From assembly GCF_026735165.1 (NCBI RefSeq), contig NZ_JAPQES010000001.1, positions 1,054,001 to 1,118,000 of the forward strand: a stretch of DNA of 64,000 bases. Direction: 5' to 3'. The notes below the pieces were generated by a model that saw nothing but the letters and a program-made list of their open reading frames with translations, did not search any database and had not been told where the DNA came from. This stretch comes from Clostridium ganghwense. Its GTDB lineage: Bacteria > Bacillota > Clostridia > Clostridiales > Clostridiaceae. The position numbers were made by a program, and so were the translations under genes. This document shows positions 1 to 8,086 of the stretch, piece by piece. How positions within the stretch are numbered: position 1 is the first letter of the stretch; every line of letters begins with the position of its first letter.

Positions 1-206
1 TTCAGACTAAAATATCCCTCGTTTTCTGCAATACCAATTGCCATAGATGTAAATGTCTTACTTACAGACCATAGAAGGGTTGGTTTTTCTTCTTCAAAAT
101 CATGTTCAGCAATTATATCCCCATCATTTCTTACGACCACATTAAGGACGTGAAGATTTTGCGTTTTAACTGATTTAATTAAATCATCTAATATGTAATT
201 TTTCAT
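1..206 (-). CDS. Serine hydrolase, class C beta-lactamase/transpeptidase-like, N-terminal part
   Basis: The window edge cuts this gene, leaving the first 68 codons. It starts at an ATG (204-206) behind GGAGAATA, a good ribosome-binding site. The residues read MKNYILDDLIKSVK, then a short beta-strand region, then WSVSKTFTSMAIGIAENEG. SVSK is the SxxK catalytic motif of the beta-lactamase class C/penicillin-binding-protein-like family, with Ser the nucleophile and Lys the general base. The motif comes unusually early, about 50 residues in, with no signal peptide. This suggests a cytoplasmic esterase or peptidase rather than a secreted beta-lactamase. The substrate cannot be told from this part. 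Confidence 0.75.
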   Translation of the reverse strand, partial: MKNYILDDLIKSVKTQNLHVLNVVVRNDGDIIAEHDFEEEKPTLLWSVSKTFTSMAIGIAENEGYFSL

Positions 207-368
207 TTTCTATTCTCCTTTTTTTACCACAAAACCACAATGTTTATAAAAATCAACTTAACGTATGTTTTCATTATAACTATATTAACCTTATTTTTTA
301 TCATTTACCAAGTTCATAAACGATTCTGTATTAAAGTTGTTCATATTCATCCATAAAACTCCAATAAA

Positions 369-411
369 AAATCGGTATTAAATTATCTAAATTGATAATA
401 AATACCGATTT
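369..411 (-). terminator. Rho-independent terminator or hairpin after the CD3324-type gene
   Basis: AAATCGGTATT (369-379) pairs perfectly with AATACCGATTT (401-411). The loop carries a second stem, ATTATC/GATAAT (382-387/394-399). It lies directly after the stop codon of the gene at 416-688. Confidence 0.55.
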
Positions 412-415
412 ATAT

Positions 416-688
416 TTATATGTCTTTTTGTTGTCTAATTATTCTTCTGATACTATGCTCAGTAAGATAATACTTTTGTGCAAGTTTTTTAATAGACATT
501 CCTTCATTATAACTATTAAAAATTTCTATATTTCTCTTTTTTAAAATATCTCTTACACCACTATTTTCTCCCCAAGCTTTTTTATTTTCGCATTTTGTTG
601 GTATATATAAATATCCACCCTCTATATGTTTTTGAATCAATTGAATAATATATTCTGGCAATATATTTTGTGCGTTTTCATATTTCAT
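416..688 (-). CDS. CD3324 family protein, small Mor/helix-turn-helix-like DNA-binding protein
   Basis: This encodes 90 residues from the ATG at 688, which follows AGGAGC at proper spacing. The open frame extends 20 codons further upstream but that part has no ribosome site. The N-terminus reads MKYENAQNILPE, followed by GGYLYIPTK and a Lys/Glu-rich stretch. The C-terminal third (about residues 60-90, SIKKLAQKYYLTEHSIRRII) is a helix-turn-helix of the Mor-activator type. Proteins of this pattern are common in clostridia and annotated CD3324 family. Their role is unknown, with transcription control likely. I recognise the family from its pattern only. Confidence 0.7.
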   Translation of the reverse strand: MKYENAQNILPEYIIQLIQKHIEGGYLYIPTKCENKKAWGENSGVRDILKKRNIEIFNSYNEGMSIKKLAQKYYLTEHSIRRIIRQQKDI

Positions 689-759
689 ATTTTTGCTCCT
701 ATTTACTTTATTATTTGTAAGTAATAAAGCAAAAACCACACAAAACACCAGTTCCTAAA

Positions 760-861
760 TTAATCTAATAAATTAGGCCCTGAACAAATCCTTATTACGT
801 TTGTTGTGTGTAGTCTTTGCCCAGAGCCAAAATACGCAGCATACTTTATCATATAATCCAT
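760..861 (-). CDS. Possible 33-residue protein or gene remnant
   Basis: An ATG at 859-861 follows GGAGGAGAAATAA, a strong ribosome-binding site for nothing else nearby. It opens 33 codons (MDYMIKYAAYFGSGQRLHTT, ending NLLD). I do not recognise it. It could be a real small protein co-transcribed after the EFR1 gene (893-1645), or the start of a decayed gene. The ribosome site is the main reason to list it. Confidence 0.25.
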   Translation of the reverse strand: MDYMIKYAAYFGSGQRLHTTNVIRICSGPNLLD

Positions 862-892
862 TTATTTCTCCTCCATTTCCAACAAAAATTGC

Positions 893-1645
893 CTACAATT
901 TTACATTAGGATTTAAGTATTGTTTTCTTTTTCCCGTCACACCCTTATAATCAATTGCCTTCTTTGGACAACTTTGAATACATGCCGCACATAATTCACA
1001 ATGATGATTCCAGTTTGGTTTACCATTAACCATTGTAATATTATTTACCGGGCATCTTTTTGCACACAAACCACATCCAATACAATTATTATCTACTGTA
1101 TAATATTGATCTGCTTCATGAAATTCATTGATATGTTTATAAAAATAATTACAACACACACGGTCTATAATAGCATGACTTTTCTCAATTTTGCATTCTT
1201 TTTTTATTTTTACACAGTCAGAAATATGGATGATTTTCTTTGCTTCTTTTGCAAATAGCTTCTCCTGAACCTTTTTGCTCTTTGCCCCATAACCAAAAAT
1301 ATAGTTACCAGGCATATTAATTAAGAACCCTGCTGACAATTTCACTCCATTCTCTTTTAAGATATCTTTACACTGATCAAGTGCTTTTCCTGGAAGTCCT
1401 CCATAATTTGCAATAGCGTAAATATATGTTTTATCTGAGACATCTAATTTTCGTAAAAAATCACAGATAATCAGTGGTAGTCCCCAATTATACACTGGAA
1501 AAACAATTCCAAGTGTGCTTCCATCTATTTTTCCTCTGGAATATTCTGTAATCTTATGAATTGTACATTCACCCAATTTTGCACTCAAATCATTAGCAAT
1601 CTGCAAACTGTTACCAGTTCCCGTAAAATAATATATCTTGTTCAT
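893..1645 (-). CDS. EFR1 family ferrodoxin: flavodoxin domain plus two [4Fe-4S] clusters
   Basis: This 250-residue protein starts with a flavodoxin fold. YYFTGTGNSLQIA (residues 5-17) is the FMN phosphate loop. It ends with a bacterial ferredoxin domain of two Cys sets, CIGCGLCAKRCP and CELCAACIQSCP (about residues 188-230), each binding one [4Fe-4S] cluster. Such fusions are cytoplasmic electron carriers that hold FMN and iron-sulfur centres in one chain. The gene follows the alpha/beta hydrolase (1674-2834) by 28 bases behind GGAGG and is likely in one transcript with it. The electron partner is unknown. Confidence 0.88.
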   Translation of the reverse strand: MNKIYYFTGTGNSLQIANDLSAKLGECTIHKITEYSRGKIDGSTLGIVFPVYNWGLPLIICDFLRKLDVSDKTYIYAIANYGGLPGKALDQCKDILKENGVKLSAGFLINMPGNYIFGYGAKSKKVQEKLFAKEAKKIIHISDCVKIKKECKIEKSHAIIDRVCCNYFYKHINEFHEADQYYTVDNNCIGCGLCAKRCPVNNITMVNGKPNWNHHCELCAACIQSCPKKAIDYKGVTGKRKQYLNPNVKL

Positions 1646-1673
1646 ATTATACCTCCAAAATTATTTTTCACTT

Positions 1674-2834
1674 TTATTCCTTATCTTTTATAAGTTCAAT
1701 CCAATTAATCATAGTATCATAGCAAAGTTTTAAGTTTCCTAAATTACAATGTGCTTCGCCATGCTCCTGTTCTGTAAAAATTCTGACTGTAATTGACCTT
1801 GCATTAGTCAGAGCATTAATTTCTAATCCGACTGTGCGATAATCAATTAAATGATCTTTCGTTGCCCCAATGATTAAAACATTCTGCTTAATCTTATCGG
1901 CTATATTATAAATCTGATACTGATCCATTTTCTTAAGATATTCATAAGGTGTCTTTGCTTCATAAGCGTACATCCCATGAAGAAATCCCCATTTTACAAG
2001 TTCATCACCTTTTTTAATCTTTGCTCCTATAATAGTATTAATTATGAAAGCCAAATTGTGTTTCATACAAAAATTAGTTATTCTCTGTACTTTTTTAGGC
2101 CGCATTCCAATCAGCACATCTGCAAAATTTGTAAATACTGACCATGCAATAACTCTTTTAATTCTGTCATCAAAAGCTGCTGCACGTGGTGCAAGCATCC
2201 CCCCAAGTGATGCTCCAATTATAGTTAATTCATCCAGTTTAAGATAATCCAGCACTGCTTTTACTGGTTTCTCCCATTCATGAGTAAAGTGTTTCCCCTG
2301 AACACGTATTACGCCCCCCTGCCCTGGTCCTTCAAAAAGATAAGTATCATATCCCTGTTCTGCAAAATAAAGCATAGAAAAAAAGAATTCTTCTATATAT
2401 GAATCATTTCCACCATGAAGAAGTATCGTACCCTTCTTTTCCTGCTTAGCTTTTGCAAACATTACTGGGAGCTTTACGCCTTCATACGGCACTTTATATT
2501 GTTTTACTTTTCCACTTTCAAAATAATCTGCATAGTATTCATAAAACATTTTTGTTGCTAAAAGATAATATTTTTTCTTGTCTGGATCACCGTCATACAT
2601 AAAGAATTCACTCATCCTATAATAAGCAATGGCATTTTCTATTCTTCCATCTTTATTCGCTTCATCACCTATAGCAATCATTTTTCTTTTCCAATCATTA
2701 CTGGTATGTATATCTTTCGCTATCTTCTTAACGTCTTCTATCCTTCCCCCATCCCACATCACTGTACGATTTAGCTGAAAATTTAAATTTGGATTCTCAT
2801 TTAATTTATAAGAATCAACCTGAAACTGAACCAT
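1674..2834 (-). CDS. Alpha/beta hydrolase, acylaminoacyl-peptidase/DPP-like
   Basis: This is a 386-residue cytoplasmic hydrolase. The first 120 residues form a helical cap, as in 2,6-dihydropseudooxynicotine hydrolase-type enzymes. Then come the oxyanion segment LLHGGND (about 138-144), the nucleophile elbow GASLGG with Ser209, an Asp in GATKDH, and a His in EQEHGEAHC near residue 360. This is a complete catalytic triad. The substrate is unknown; an ester or C-C bond is possible. The gene lies between the AraC regulator and the EFR1 electron carrier, so it is probably that regulator's target. Its ribosome site GGAGG is part of a 14-bp hairpin (2843-2883). Confidence 0.82.
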   Translation of the reverse strand: MVQFQVDSYKLNENPNLNFQLNRTVMWDGGRIEDVKKIAKDIHTSNDWKRKMIAIGDEANKDGRIENAIAYYRMSEFFMYDGDPDKKKYYLLATKMFYEYYADYFESGKVKQYKVPYEGVKLPVMFAKAKQEKKGTILLHGGNDSYIEEFFFSMLYFAEQGYDTYLFEGPGQGGVIRVQGKHFTHEWEKPVKAVLDYLKLDELTIIGASLGGMLAPRAAAFDDRIKRVIAWSVFTNFADVLIGMRPKKVQRITNFCMKHNLAFIINTIIGAKIKKGDELVKWGFLHGMYAYEAKTPYEYLKKMDQYQIYNIADKIKQNVLIIGATKDHLIDYRTVGLEINALTNARSITVRIFTEQEHGEAHCNLGNLKLCYDTMINWIELIKDKE

Positions 2835-2842
2835 ATTAAAAG

Positions 2843-2883
2843 TACCTCCATTTCTTATATTTATTCTAAAAGAAATGGAGGTA
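2843..2883 (-). promoter_or_regulatory. Hairpin that hides the ribosome-binding site of the hydrolase gene
   Basis: TACCTCCATTTCTT (2843-2856) is perfectly complementary to AAGAAATGGAGGTA (2870-2883), with a 13-base loop. In the minus-strand RNA the 3' arm contains GGAGG, the ribosome site for the ATG at 2834. No U-run follows, so it looks like a translation-control or stabilising hairpin more than a terminator. Confidence 0.5.
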
Positions 2884-2903
2884 TAATTACTTTCAATTAG
2901 TTG

Positions 2904-3635
2904 CTATTCTTTTATTGTTTTATATACATCTCTTAAAGATATGCCAAACATTCGTTTACAAGTTGATGCACAATGGGATGAACTATCAAACCCTGCTAAC
3001 ATGCATGCTTCGGTAATGTTACTACCTTCACAAAAGTATTTATAAGTCTTACGGAGCTTTTCAAAGGCAAGATAACTGTGTAAGGTCATACCTGTCTGTT
3101 CCCTAAATAAATGTGATAACCGACTCTTAGATAAATATATCTGATTGCTTAAATCGTCAACAATTGAATGTTCAATTGTCTTTAATCCACTAATGTAATA
3201 TAAAATTTTTTTTACTCTTTCTTCATATCTATGATTATCTGAATTATCAATTCCACACTGCTGTAGTAATATTGCATCAAGTGTTTCTTTATCATTCAGA
3301 TGATTTACATATTCCTTTATCATTCTATCAACAACATTATCATTTAAAACCTCATAAGGATTTCCATTAAGATATTTTTTCTTTACTGATGCAGTATATC
3401 TGCTTATTTCTGTAAATAAAAATACAATTGAACCTTCTTTAGCTATTGTTCCTGTATGTATTACATTTGAATCAATACAAATTCCACGACACTTTATATT
3501 TTTATTCTCAATCTGCCATTCCATTTCCCCACCTAAAGAAATAATAATGTGTGAAGCAAGATGTTTGTGCCGTTCTGGATTTTTATAATCAGCTAATATC
3601 ATCATAGGATCACAAAATTTAAAAATCTCTGACAT
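2904..3635 (-). CDS. AraC family transcriptional regulator
   Basis: This 243-residue protein has an N-terminal cupin-like sensing part (residues 1-130, with HKHLASHIIISLGGE near the start) and a C-terminal pair of helix-turn-helices. The first is IYLSKSRLSHLFREQTGM and the second NITEACMLAGFDSSSHCAST, followed by the family's usual MFG tail. This is the AraC/XylS layout. It is transcribed toward the hydrolase and EFR1 genes, so it probably regulates them. The effector is unknown. Confidence 0.88.
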   Translation of the reverse strand: MSEIFKFCDPMMILADYKNPERHKHLASHIIISLGGEMEWQIENKNIKCRGICIDSNVIHTGTIAKEGSIVFLFTEISRYTASVKKKYLNGNPYEVLNDNVVDRMIKEYVNHLNDKETLDAILLQQCGIDNSDNHRYEERVKKILYYISGLKTIEHSIVDDLSNQIYLSKSRLSHLFREQTGMTLHSYLAFEKLRKTYKYFCEGSNITEACMLAGFDSSSHCASTCKRMFGISLRDVYKTIKE

Positions 3636-3917
3636 TTCCTTATCCCCCTGTTTGAATAATATTAATGTCTATATTCCAATAAGTTATACTTATAATCTAT
3701 ACTTTATTTTTTATAATATTAGCTTAAACATTAATTAATTTCATTCTTTCTTGAAATTGCTATTTACCTATTTCGCTTTACTTCCCAACTACAAACCACT
3801 AAAACACCTCTATCTACTATTATATTTTAACCTTTAATTTTTTACATAAATAGAATTTAAGATTTATATGTATAATTTTATCATAACTTATCCATAACCT
3901 AATGTAAAAATTGATTA
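3636..3917. other. Intergenic stretch with no recognisable gene
   Basis: About 280 AT-rich bases upstream of the AraC gene. I see no open frame with a ribosome site on either strand. It presumably holds the araC-type gene's promoter. Confidence 0.5.
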
Positions 3918-3999
3918 AAATAAAAGCCTACAGAATTCACACTCTGTAGACTCTTAACTACTATTACAAGTTTTTCTTTAGAAAAAACAAAACAATTAT
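3918..3999 (-). repeat. Rearranged copy of the manC 3' tail and terminator
   Basis: Bases 3918-3971 are identical to 5613-5666, the end of manC plus its terminator hairpin (CTACAG/CTGTAG). Bases 3966-3999 then match manC coding sequence around 5798-5831 with only a few changes. The 130 bases that lie between these parts in manC are missing here, and the joint falls at the short repeat ACAAG. This is a deleted remnant of a second manC tail. It now serves as the terminator of the lipoprotein gene at 4000-4899. Confidence 0.75.
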
Positions 4000-4899
4000 T
4001 TAATATTTGCCGTTTTCATTCTTTCTCTCAGACTCAACTAGAATGTTTTCCACCACATCCCAGTGCTCTGCGATTTTATTATTTTCAACTCTAAATAAAT
4101 CATAATAAGATGTATGCTTTCCAGCAAAACTTCCTTCACTAACAGCTAATACAAAATTTCCTTGTCCAAGTGTCATATGGATTTTATCATATTTCATTTC
4201 AATACCATTATCAGCCATTGCCTTTAATCCAGCACCTAATCCTGAAAGATTATCCGCTATATTGGGATTATGTTGGATATAATTATCACCATCAAAGTAC
4301 TCTGCAAGCTTTTCAGGTTTTTTTCCCATAAGAACATCTTGTACAAAGTTTTTAACAAGTTCTTTATTGGCTTCTGTTTTATCTAAGTCCTTCATTTCAG
4401 TAGCCCCATCAAACATAGTGTGACCGCTTGGATTTGGACCAGCTATCTTCTGAAGATTATCCCAATGTTCTACGATTTTACCATCTTCGAATCTAAAAAT
4501 GTCAAAACCAGCTTTAGGACCAAAGAAATTATATTCAGTGTGAGCCACTACGTAATTTCCATCTTCAAATGATCTAACTGTATTTACTTTTGCAGAACCT
4601 TTTGGAAGTGCCTGTAATGTCTTACCAAATCCTGCAAGTCCATCTTCAGTTGATAAATTGTGTTGTATGTATTTGTTTGGATTGATATATCCAACTGGCT
4701 CAGCTGCTCCTGTTTCAATACTTTTTAATAGTGCAACAACCTTCTCTTTATTGGATAGTTGTGTTACTTTGGTTTCTTGTTTGGTTTCTTGTTTGGTTTG
4801 TTGTTTAGTTTCTTGCTTAACATCGTTCTTAGCACTGCATCCCGCTATACTTAGCCCTACAGCTAATATTGTCACTAAAGTTATTAATTTTGACTTCAT
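4000..4899 (-). CDS. Lipoprotein with two SnoaL/NTF2-like domains
   Basis: This 299-residue protein opens with a lipoprotein signal (MKSKLITLVTILAVGLSIAGC, Cys21 the lipidated residue). A Lys/Gln/Glu/Thr-rich linker of repeated KQETKQ units follows (about 28-44). Two homologous SnoaL-like halves come next, each with the pattern YIQHN, a VAHTEY or VLAVSEG strand and an F(D)xFRFEDGKIVEHWD ending. SnoaL-like folds bind small hydrophobic ligands or act as cyclases/isomerases. The function here is unknown, and the protein is outside the membrane, lipid-anchored. It diverges from the HxlR-type regulator at 5110-5429, which probably controlled it. Confidence 0.82.
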   Translation of the reverse strand: MKSKLITLVTILAVGLSIAGCSAKNDVKQETKQQTKQETKQETKVTQLSNKEKVVALLKSIETGAAEPVGYINPNKYIQHNLSTEDGLAGFGKTLQALPKGSAKVNTVRSFEDGNYVVAHTEYNFFGPKAGFDIFRFEDGKIVEHWDNLQKIAGPNPSGHTMFDGATEMKDLDKTEANKELVKNFVQDVLMGKKPEKLAEYFDGDNYIQHNPNIADNLSGLGAGLKAMADNGIEMKYDKIHMTLGQGNFVLAVSEGSFAGKHTSYYDLFRVENNKIAEHWDVVENILVESERKNENGKY

Positions 4900-5109
4900 G
4901 TTATCATCGCTCCTAAATTAAATTGATTTTTCTTGTTCACACTTATATAATAAATTCACAAGTATAAATTCACAAGTACGCACTTCAAAGTACTATAGGT
5001 ACTTATAGGTAACTATTGCAAAATTAAAGTCTTAAATAGACTTTGTTAATATGATGATGATAATCACAGAGATCAGACTAACAAATGTGAAAAAGAGGTG
5101 AAACGTTTT

Positions 5110-5429
5110 ATGAAAAAAGAATTACCTGCTTGTCCAGTAGAAACAACTCTTTTACTCATAGGAGACAAATGGAAGGTTTTAATATTAAGAGAGCTTATTG
5201 ATGGTACTAAGCGTTTTGGACAATTAAAAAAAGCATTAGGTTCCGTTAGTCAAAAAGTACTTACTCAACAGCTTAGATCTATGGAAGCAGATGGTCTTAT
5301 TAAGAGAAAAGTTTATGCAGCAATCCCCCCAAAGTTGAATATTCTCTTACCGAAGACGGTTTTAGCTTAAAACCTATACTGCATTCTATGATGAAATGGG
5401 GAGAACAATATAAGAAAAAATATATATAA
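5110..5429 (+). pseudogene. HxlR family regulator with a frameshift at a C6 run
   Basis: The ATG at 5110 follows GAGGTG. The protein reads CPVETTLLLIGDKWKVLILREL, then SQKVLTQQLRSMEADGLI, the winged-helix pattern of HxlR/MarR-like regulators. After IPPK the frame is lost at CCCCCC (5325-5330). One extra C would give [20 protein letters not shown] and continue to a stop at 5427-5429, the normal HxlR end of about 106 residues. As read, the protein ends early at 5370 with an unrelated tail. It may be a true pseudogene, a phase-variable run or a sequencing slip. Confidence 0.75.
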
Positions 5430-5612
5430 TCCATAACTTTTAAAAATTAACTCGTTGTGCTAGTTGATTTTTAAACAACTCATTAATTTTCTATAAATCA
5501 CAATATTTATATGTGAAAAAGCTCAAACAAATTATTTAACCTATCATTAATATTGAAAAAAATGATAGGTTAAAAATTGTACATCCTATTTGAAACAATA
5601 CAATATCACCAT

Positions 5613-5666
5613 AAATAAAAGCCTACAGAATTCACACTCTGTAGACTCTTAACTACTATTACAAGT
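5613..5666 (-). repeat. manC 3' end and terminator; direct repeat of 3918-3971
   Basis: A 54-bp stretch identical to 3918-3971. It holds the last manC codons and a hairpin CTACAG/CTGTAG followed on the minus strand by GCTTTTATTT, a rho-independent terminator. The two copies bracket the lipoprotein/HxlR module. The 240 bases before it (5371-5612) hold the frameshifted regulator's tail and no further gene. Confidence 0.8.
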
Positions 5667-6474
5667 AATCATCATATTTATTTTCTTCTTTTATCTGATT
5701 AACTAGATATTTTAACTCCTGATCTTTATTTTTATCCATTACAAGAAGTACATCTCCTGCATCAACTACAATTAAATCCTTTATTCCAAAACCTATAACA
5801 AGCTTTTCCTTAGAGAAAACAAAACAATTTTCACTCTGCTCTAAAAAAGTTTTTCCTGTAACGTTGTTACTTCTAACACTATTTAAAAATCTGCTCATAG
5901 CTGAAAAACTTCCAATATCATCCCATTCAAACTCGCATTTTATTACATATCCTTTTCTTGTCTTTTGCATTATTCCAAAATCAACAGATATTCCTTCTAT
6001 CAAGTTGTACTGTTCATTTATTGATTCTTCTTCTTTTTCTGTTCCTACCTCTTTATATATCTCCATTAGGTTTTTATACATCTTTGGAAGATATTTTTCC
6101 ATCTCTCTTAAGAATACATCTGCCCTCCAAATAAACATCCCACTGTTCCAAAGGTAAGTTCCTTTAAATAAAAAATCCTTTGCAACTTCTATGTTCGGTT
6201 TTTCAGTAAATCTTTCTACTTTAAAAGTCGGAATATCTCCATTAATCCTATCACCCATTTGAATATATCCATATCCTGTTTCTGGCCTTGTAGGGTTTAC
6301 TCCAATAGTTACCAGGCCCCGCCTTCTTTCTGCTATTTGAATTGCCTGAGATAAAGTATCTATAAATTCCTTATGCTGGTGTATATAATGATCTGAAGGA
6401 AGAACTACCATAACTGCATCCTTATCTTTTTTTAGAAGTTTAACTGCTGAAAGACCTATACAAGTTGCAGTCGG
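5659..6474 (-). CDS. manC: Mannose-1-phosphate guanylyltransferase, C-terminal part (gene split by the element)
   Basis: This frame gives TATCIGLSAVKLLKKDKDAV, then VVLPSDHYI (the PSDH motif of nucleotidyltransferases), ETGYGYI, FTEKP, WNSGMFIW and VDFGIMQK. These are the signature blocks of GDP-mannose pyrophosphorylase, which makes GDP-mannose from mannose-1-phosphate and GTP for glycans. It covers the last 270 residues. The first 87, with the GGKGTR nucleotide loop, lie 17.3 kb away at 23803-24069. The join at the CCG proline codon keeps frame. Alone this part cannot bind nucleotide. An internal ATG at 6411 exists but is probably not a real start. Confidence 0.88.
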   Translation of the reverse strand, partial: PTATCIGLSAVKLLKKDKDAVMVVLPSDHYIHQHKEFIDTLSQAIQIAERRRGLVTIGVNPTRPETGYGYIQMGDRINGDIPTFKVERFTEKPNIEVAKDFLFKGTYLWNSGMFIWRADVFLREMEKYLPKMYKNLMEIYKEVGTEKEEESINEQYNLIEGISVDFGIMQKTRKGYVIKCEFEWDDIGSFSAMSRFLNSVRSNNVTGKTFLEQSENCFVFSKEKLVIGFGIKDLIVVDAGDVLLVMDKNKDQELKYLVNQIKEENKYDDYL

Positions 6475-6493
6475 GTTCTAGACGCTATTGGTC
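6472..6493. repeat. attL: left attachment site of the element
   Basis: Core CGGG at 6472-6475, shared with attR. To its right is the recombinase arm TAGACGCTATTGGTC (6479-6493), whose inverted partner is at attR (23791-23805). Bases left of the core belong to manC. Confidence 0.78.
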
Positions 6494-6523
6494 ATTTTGG
6501 GCATATAAATTCTCATATTATAA

Positions 6524-8086
6524 TTAATATCTAAACTTATAGTAAATATCTATAATCTTTTCTCTAGTATCTTTATCTTCAGAAACAACAATTTTATCTA
6601 TTAAACTTTCAATGGTGGTTCTATCAAACTCTTCAAAGTTTAATATTTTATCAATTTTATCTTTATACTTCACATAAAGCTTTTCTTTGTCTTGAAAACT
6701 TCTTTTTATCCCTTCAATTTCTTCTTTTTTATTGACTAAACGTTCTTGCTTTTTTTGTATTGCGCTTATCAAGTTATCAAAATTTCTTTTACTGATAGTT
6801 TCTTCTAAGCGGTTCATATACATCTTTTCAAATTGAGAATCTAATTTTTTAAGCTCTTTTTCGATTTTCTTAATCTCCTTCTCATAATTATCTTCATTTT
6901 TAACCTTATCTTTTGCCAATTCGTATAGTTCCTTTGGATTAATCATTTTTTGTACATACTTTTTCAAATCATTTTGGATTATCTCTTTAAGGTATTCCTC
7001 TTTAACAGAATGAGCTGTGCATCTTCCCCCACCCATTTGGCTATTGGTACACTTATAGCCCTTATATCTAGCCCTATAACTCATACTTCCACCGCATTCA
7101 TTACATTTAAGAACTCCTGAAAAAAGATGTACATTTCCACCTTTGTGTCTAAAATTCTTACTTCTTTTCTTTATAAATTCTTGAACTTTTTCAAAAACTT
7201 CTTTAGAAATAATACCTTGAAATTCTCCACCTATAATCCATTCATCCTTTGAAGTTGTTTTTACTTTTTTGATTTTATAACTAACTTTTTTCCACCTTCC
7301 CTGAACCATAATACCTGCATACTTAGGGTTTGTGAGTATATATCTTATAGTATTATTAGTCCATAGTCCAAATTTTCCTTTAGCAAAGTTTTTAACTTGT
7401 GCTGATGGCGGTTCTATTCCTTTGTTATTTAAATAAGTTGCTATTTTTCCCATTCCCCAGCCTTGGATATATAATCTAAAAATCTCTCTAACTACTTCTG
7501 TAGTTTCATCTTCCTTAGGAACTAGTTTTATATTCTTAACACTTCCCTTATAAACCTTTTCAAATTTATAACCATAAGGAGGTTTGCTTGCAATAGAAGA
7601 ACCTCTGAGCATCCTTTGTTTAAGTCCATCTCTAGTTCTACGAGAACAATCTTTAATATACATTTCATTTAAAATATTTTTAAACGGAACAATATCATCA
7701 ACTTCATCAATAGTGTCAACATTGTCCAATACAGAAACAAATCTAACACCTTTTTGCTTAAAATAATCTTCTAGATAATATCCTGCAGTTATATAATTTC
7801 TAGCGAATCTAGATAAATCACGAGTTACTACCATGTTTATCTTTCCAAGCTCTATATCTTCCTTCATTTTTATAAAGCTCGCTCTTTCAAAATTAGAACC
7901 TGAAAAGCCTTGGTCTTCATATATTTCTTCAAGATTGTATACAACCTCTTTATCATATTTACTCTTTTCAATTAACCACTTTTTCAAACTTTCAATTTGA
8001 GCAGGTATAGATTCAGCCTGCTCCTTTTTATCACTTGATACTCTTGTATATATAGCTACATTCCAGACTTTTTTCACACCTATCAC
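6524..8086 (-). CDS. Large serine recombinase, integrase of the element
   Basis: This 520-residue site-specific recombinase inserts and probably excises the element. The N-terminal resolvase domain (1-150) has AIYTRVSSDKKEQAESIPAQ, with the catalytic Ser in RVSS, and VTRDLSRFARN. The recombinase domain follows, with RTRDGLKQRM, PPYGYK and LTNPKYAG. A zinc ribbon (CNECGGSM then CTNSQMGGGRC) comes near residue 345. A long coiled coil runs from about 390 to 475, as in phage and skin-element large serine integrases. The start is GTG at 8086, overlapping the upstream stop by 4 bases. A second GTG at 8077 has better spacing to GAGGTG. Confidence 0.93.
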   Translation of the reverse strand: MIGVKKVWNVAIYTRVSSDKKEQAESIPAQIESLKKWLIEKSKYDKEVVYNLEEIYEDQGFSGSNFERASFIKMKEDIELGKINMVVTRDLSRFARNYITAGYYLEDYFKQKGVRFVSVLDNVDTIDEVDDIVPFKNILNEMYIKDCSRRTRDGLKQRMLRGSSIASKPPYGYKFEKVYKGSVKNIKLVPKEDETTEVVREIFRLYIQGWGMGKIATYLNNKGIEPPSAQVKNFAKGKFGLWTNNTIRYILTNPKYAGIMVQGRWKKVSYKIKKVKTTSKDEWIIGGEFQGIISKEVFEKVQEFIKKRSKNFRHKGGNVHLFSGVLKCNECGGSMSYRARYKGYKCTNSQMGGGRCTAHSVKEEYLKEIIQNDLKKYVQKMINPKELYELAKDKVKNEDNYEKEIKKIEKELKKLDSQFEKMYMNRLEETISKRNFDNLISAIQKKQERLVNKKEEIEGIKRSFQDKEKLYVKYKDKIDKILNFEEFDRTTIESLIDKIVVSEDKDTREKIIDIYYKFRY

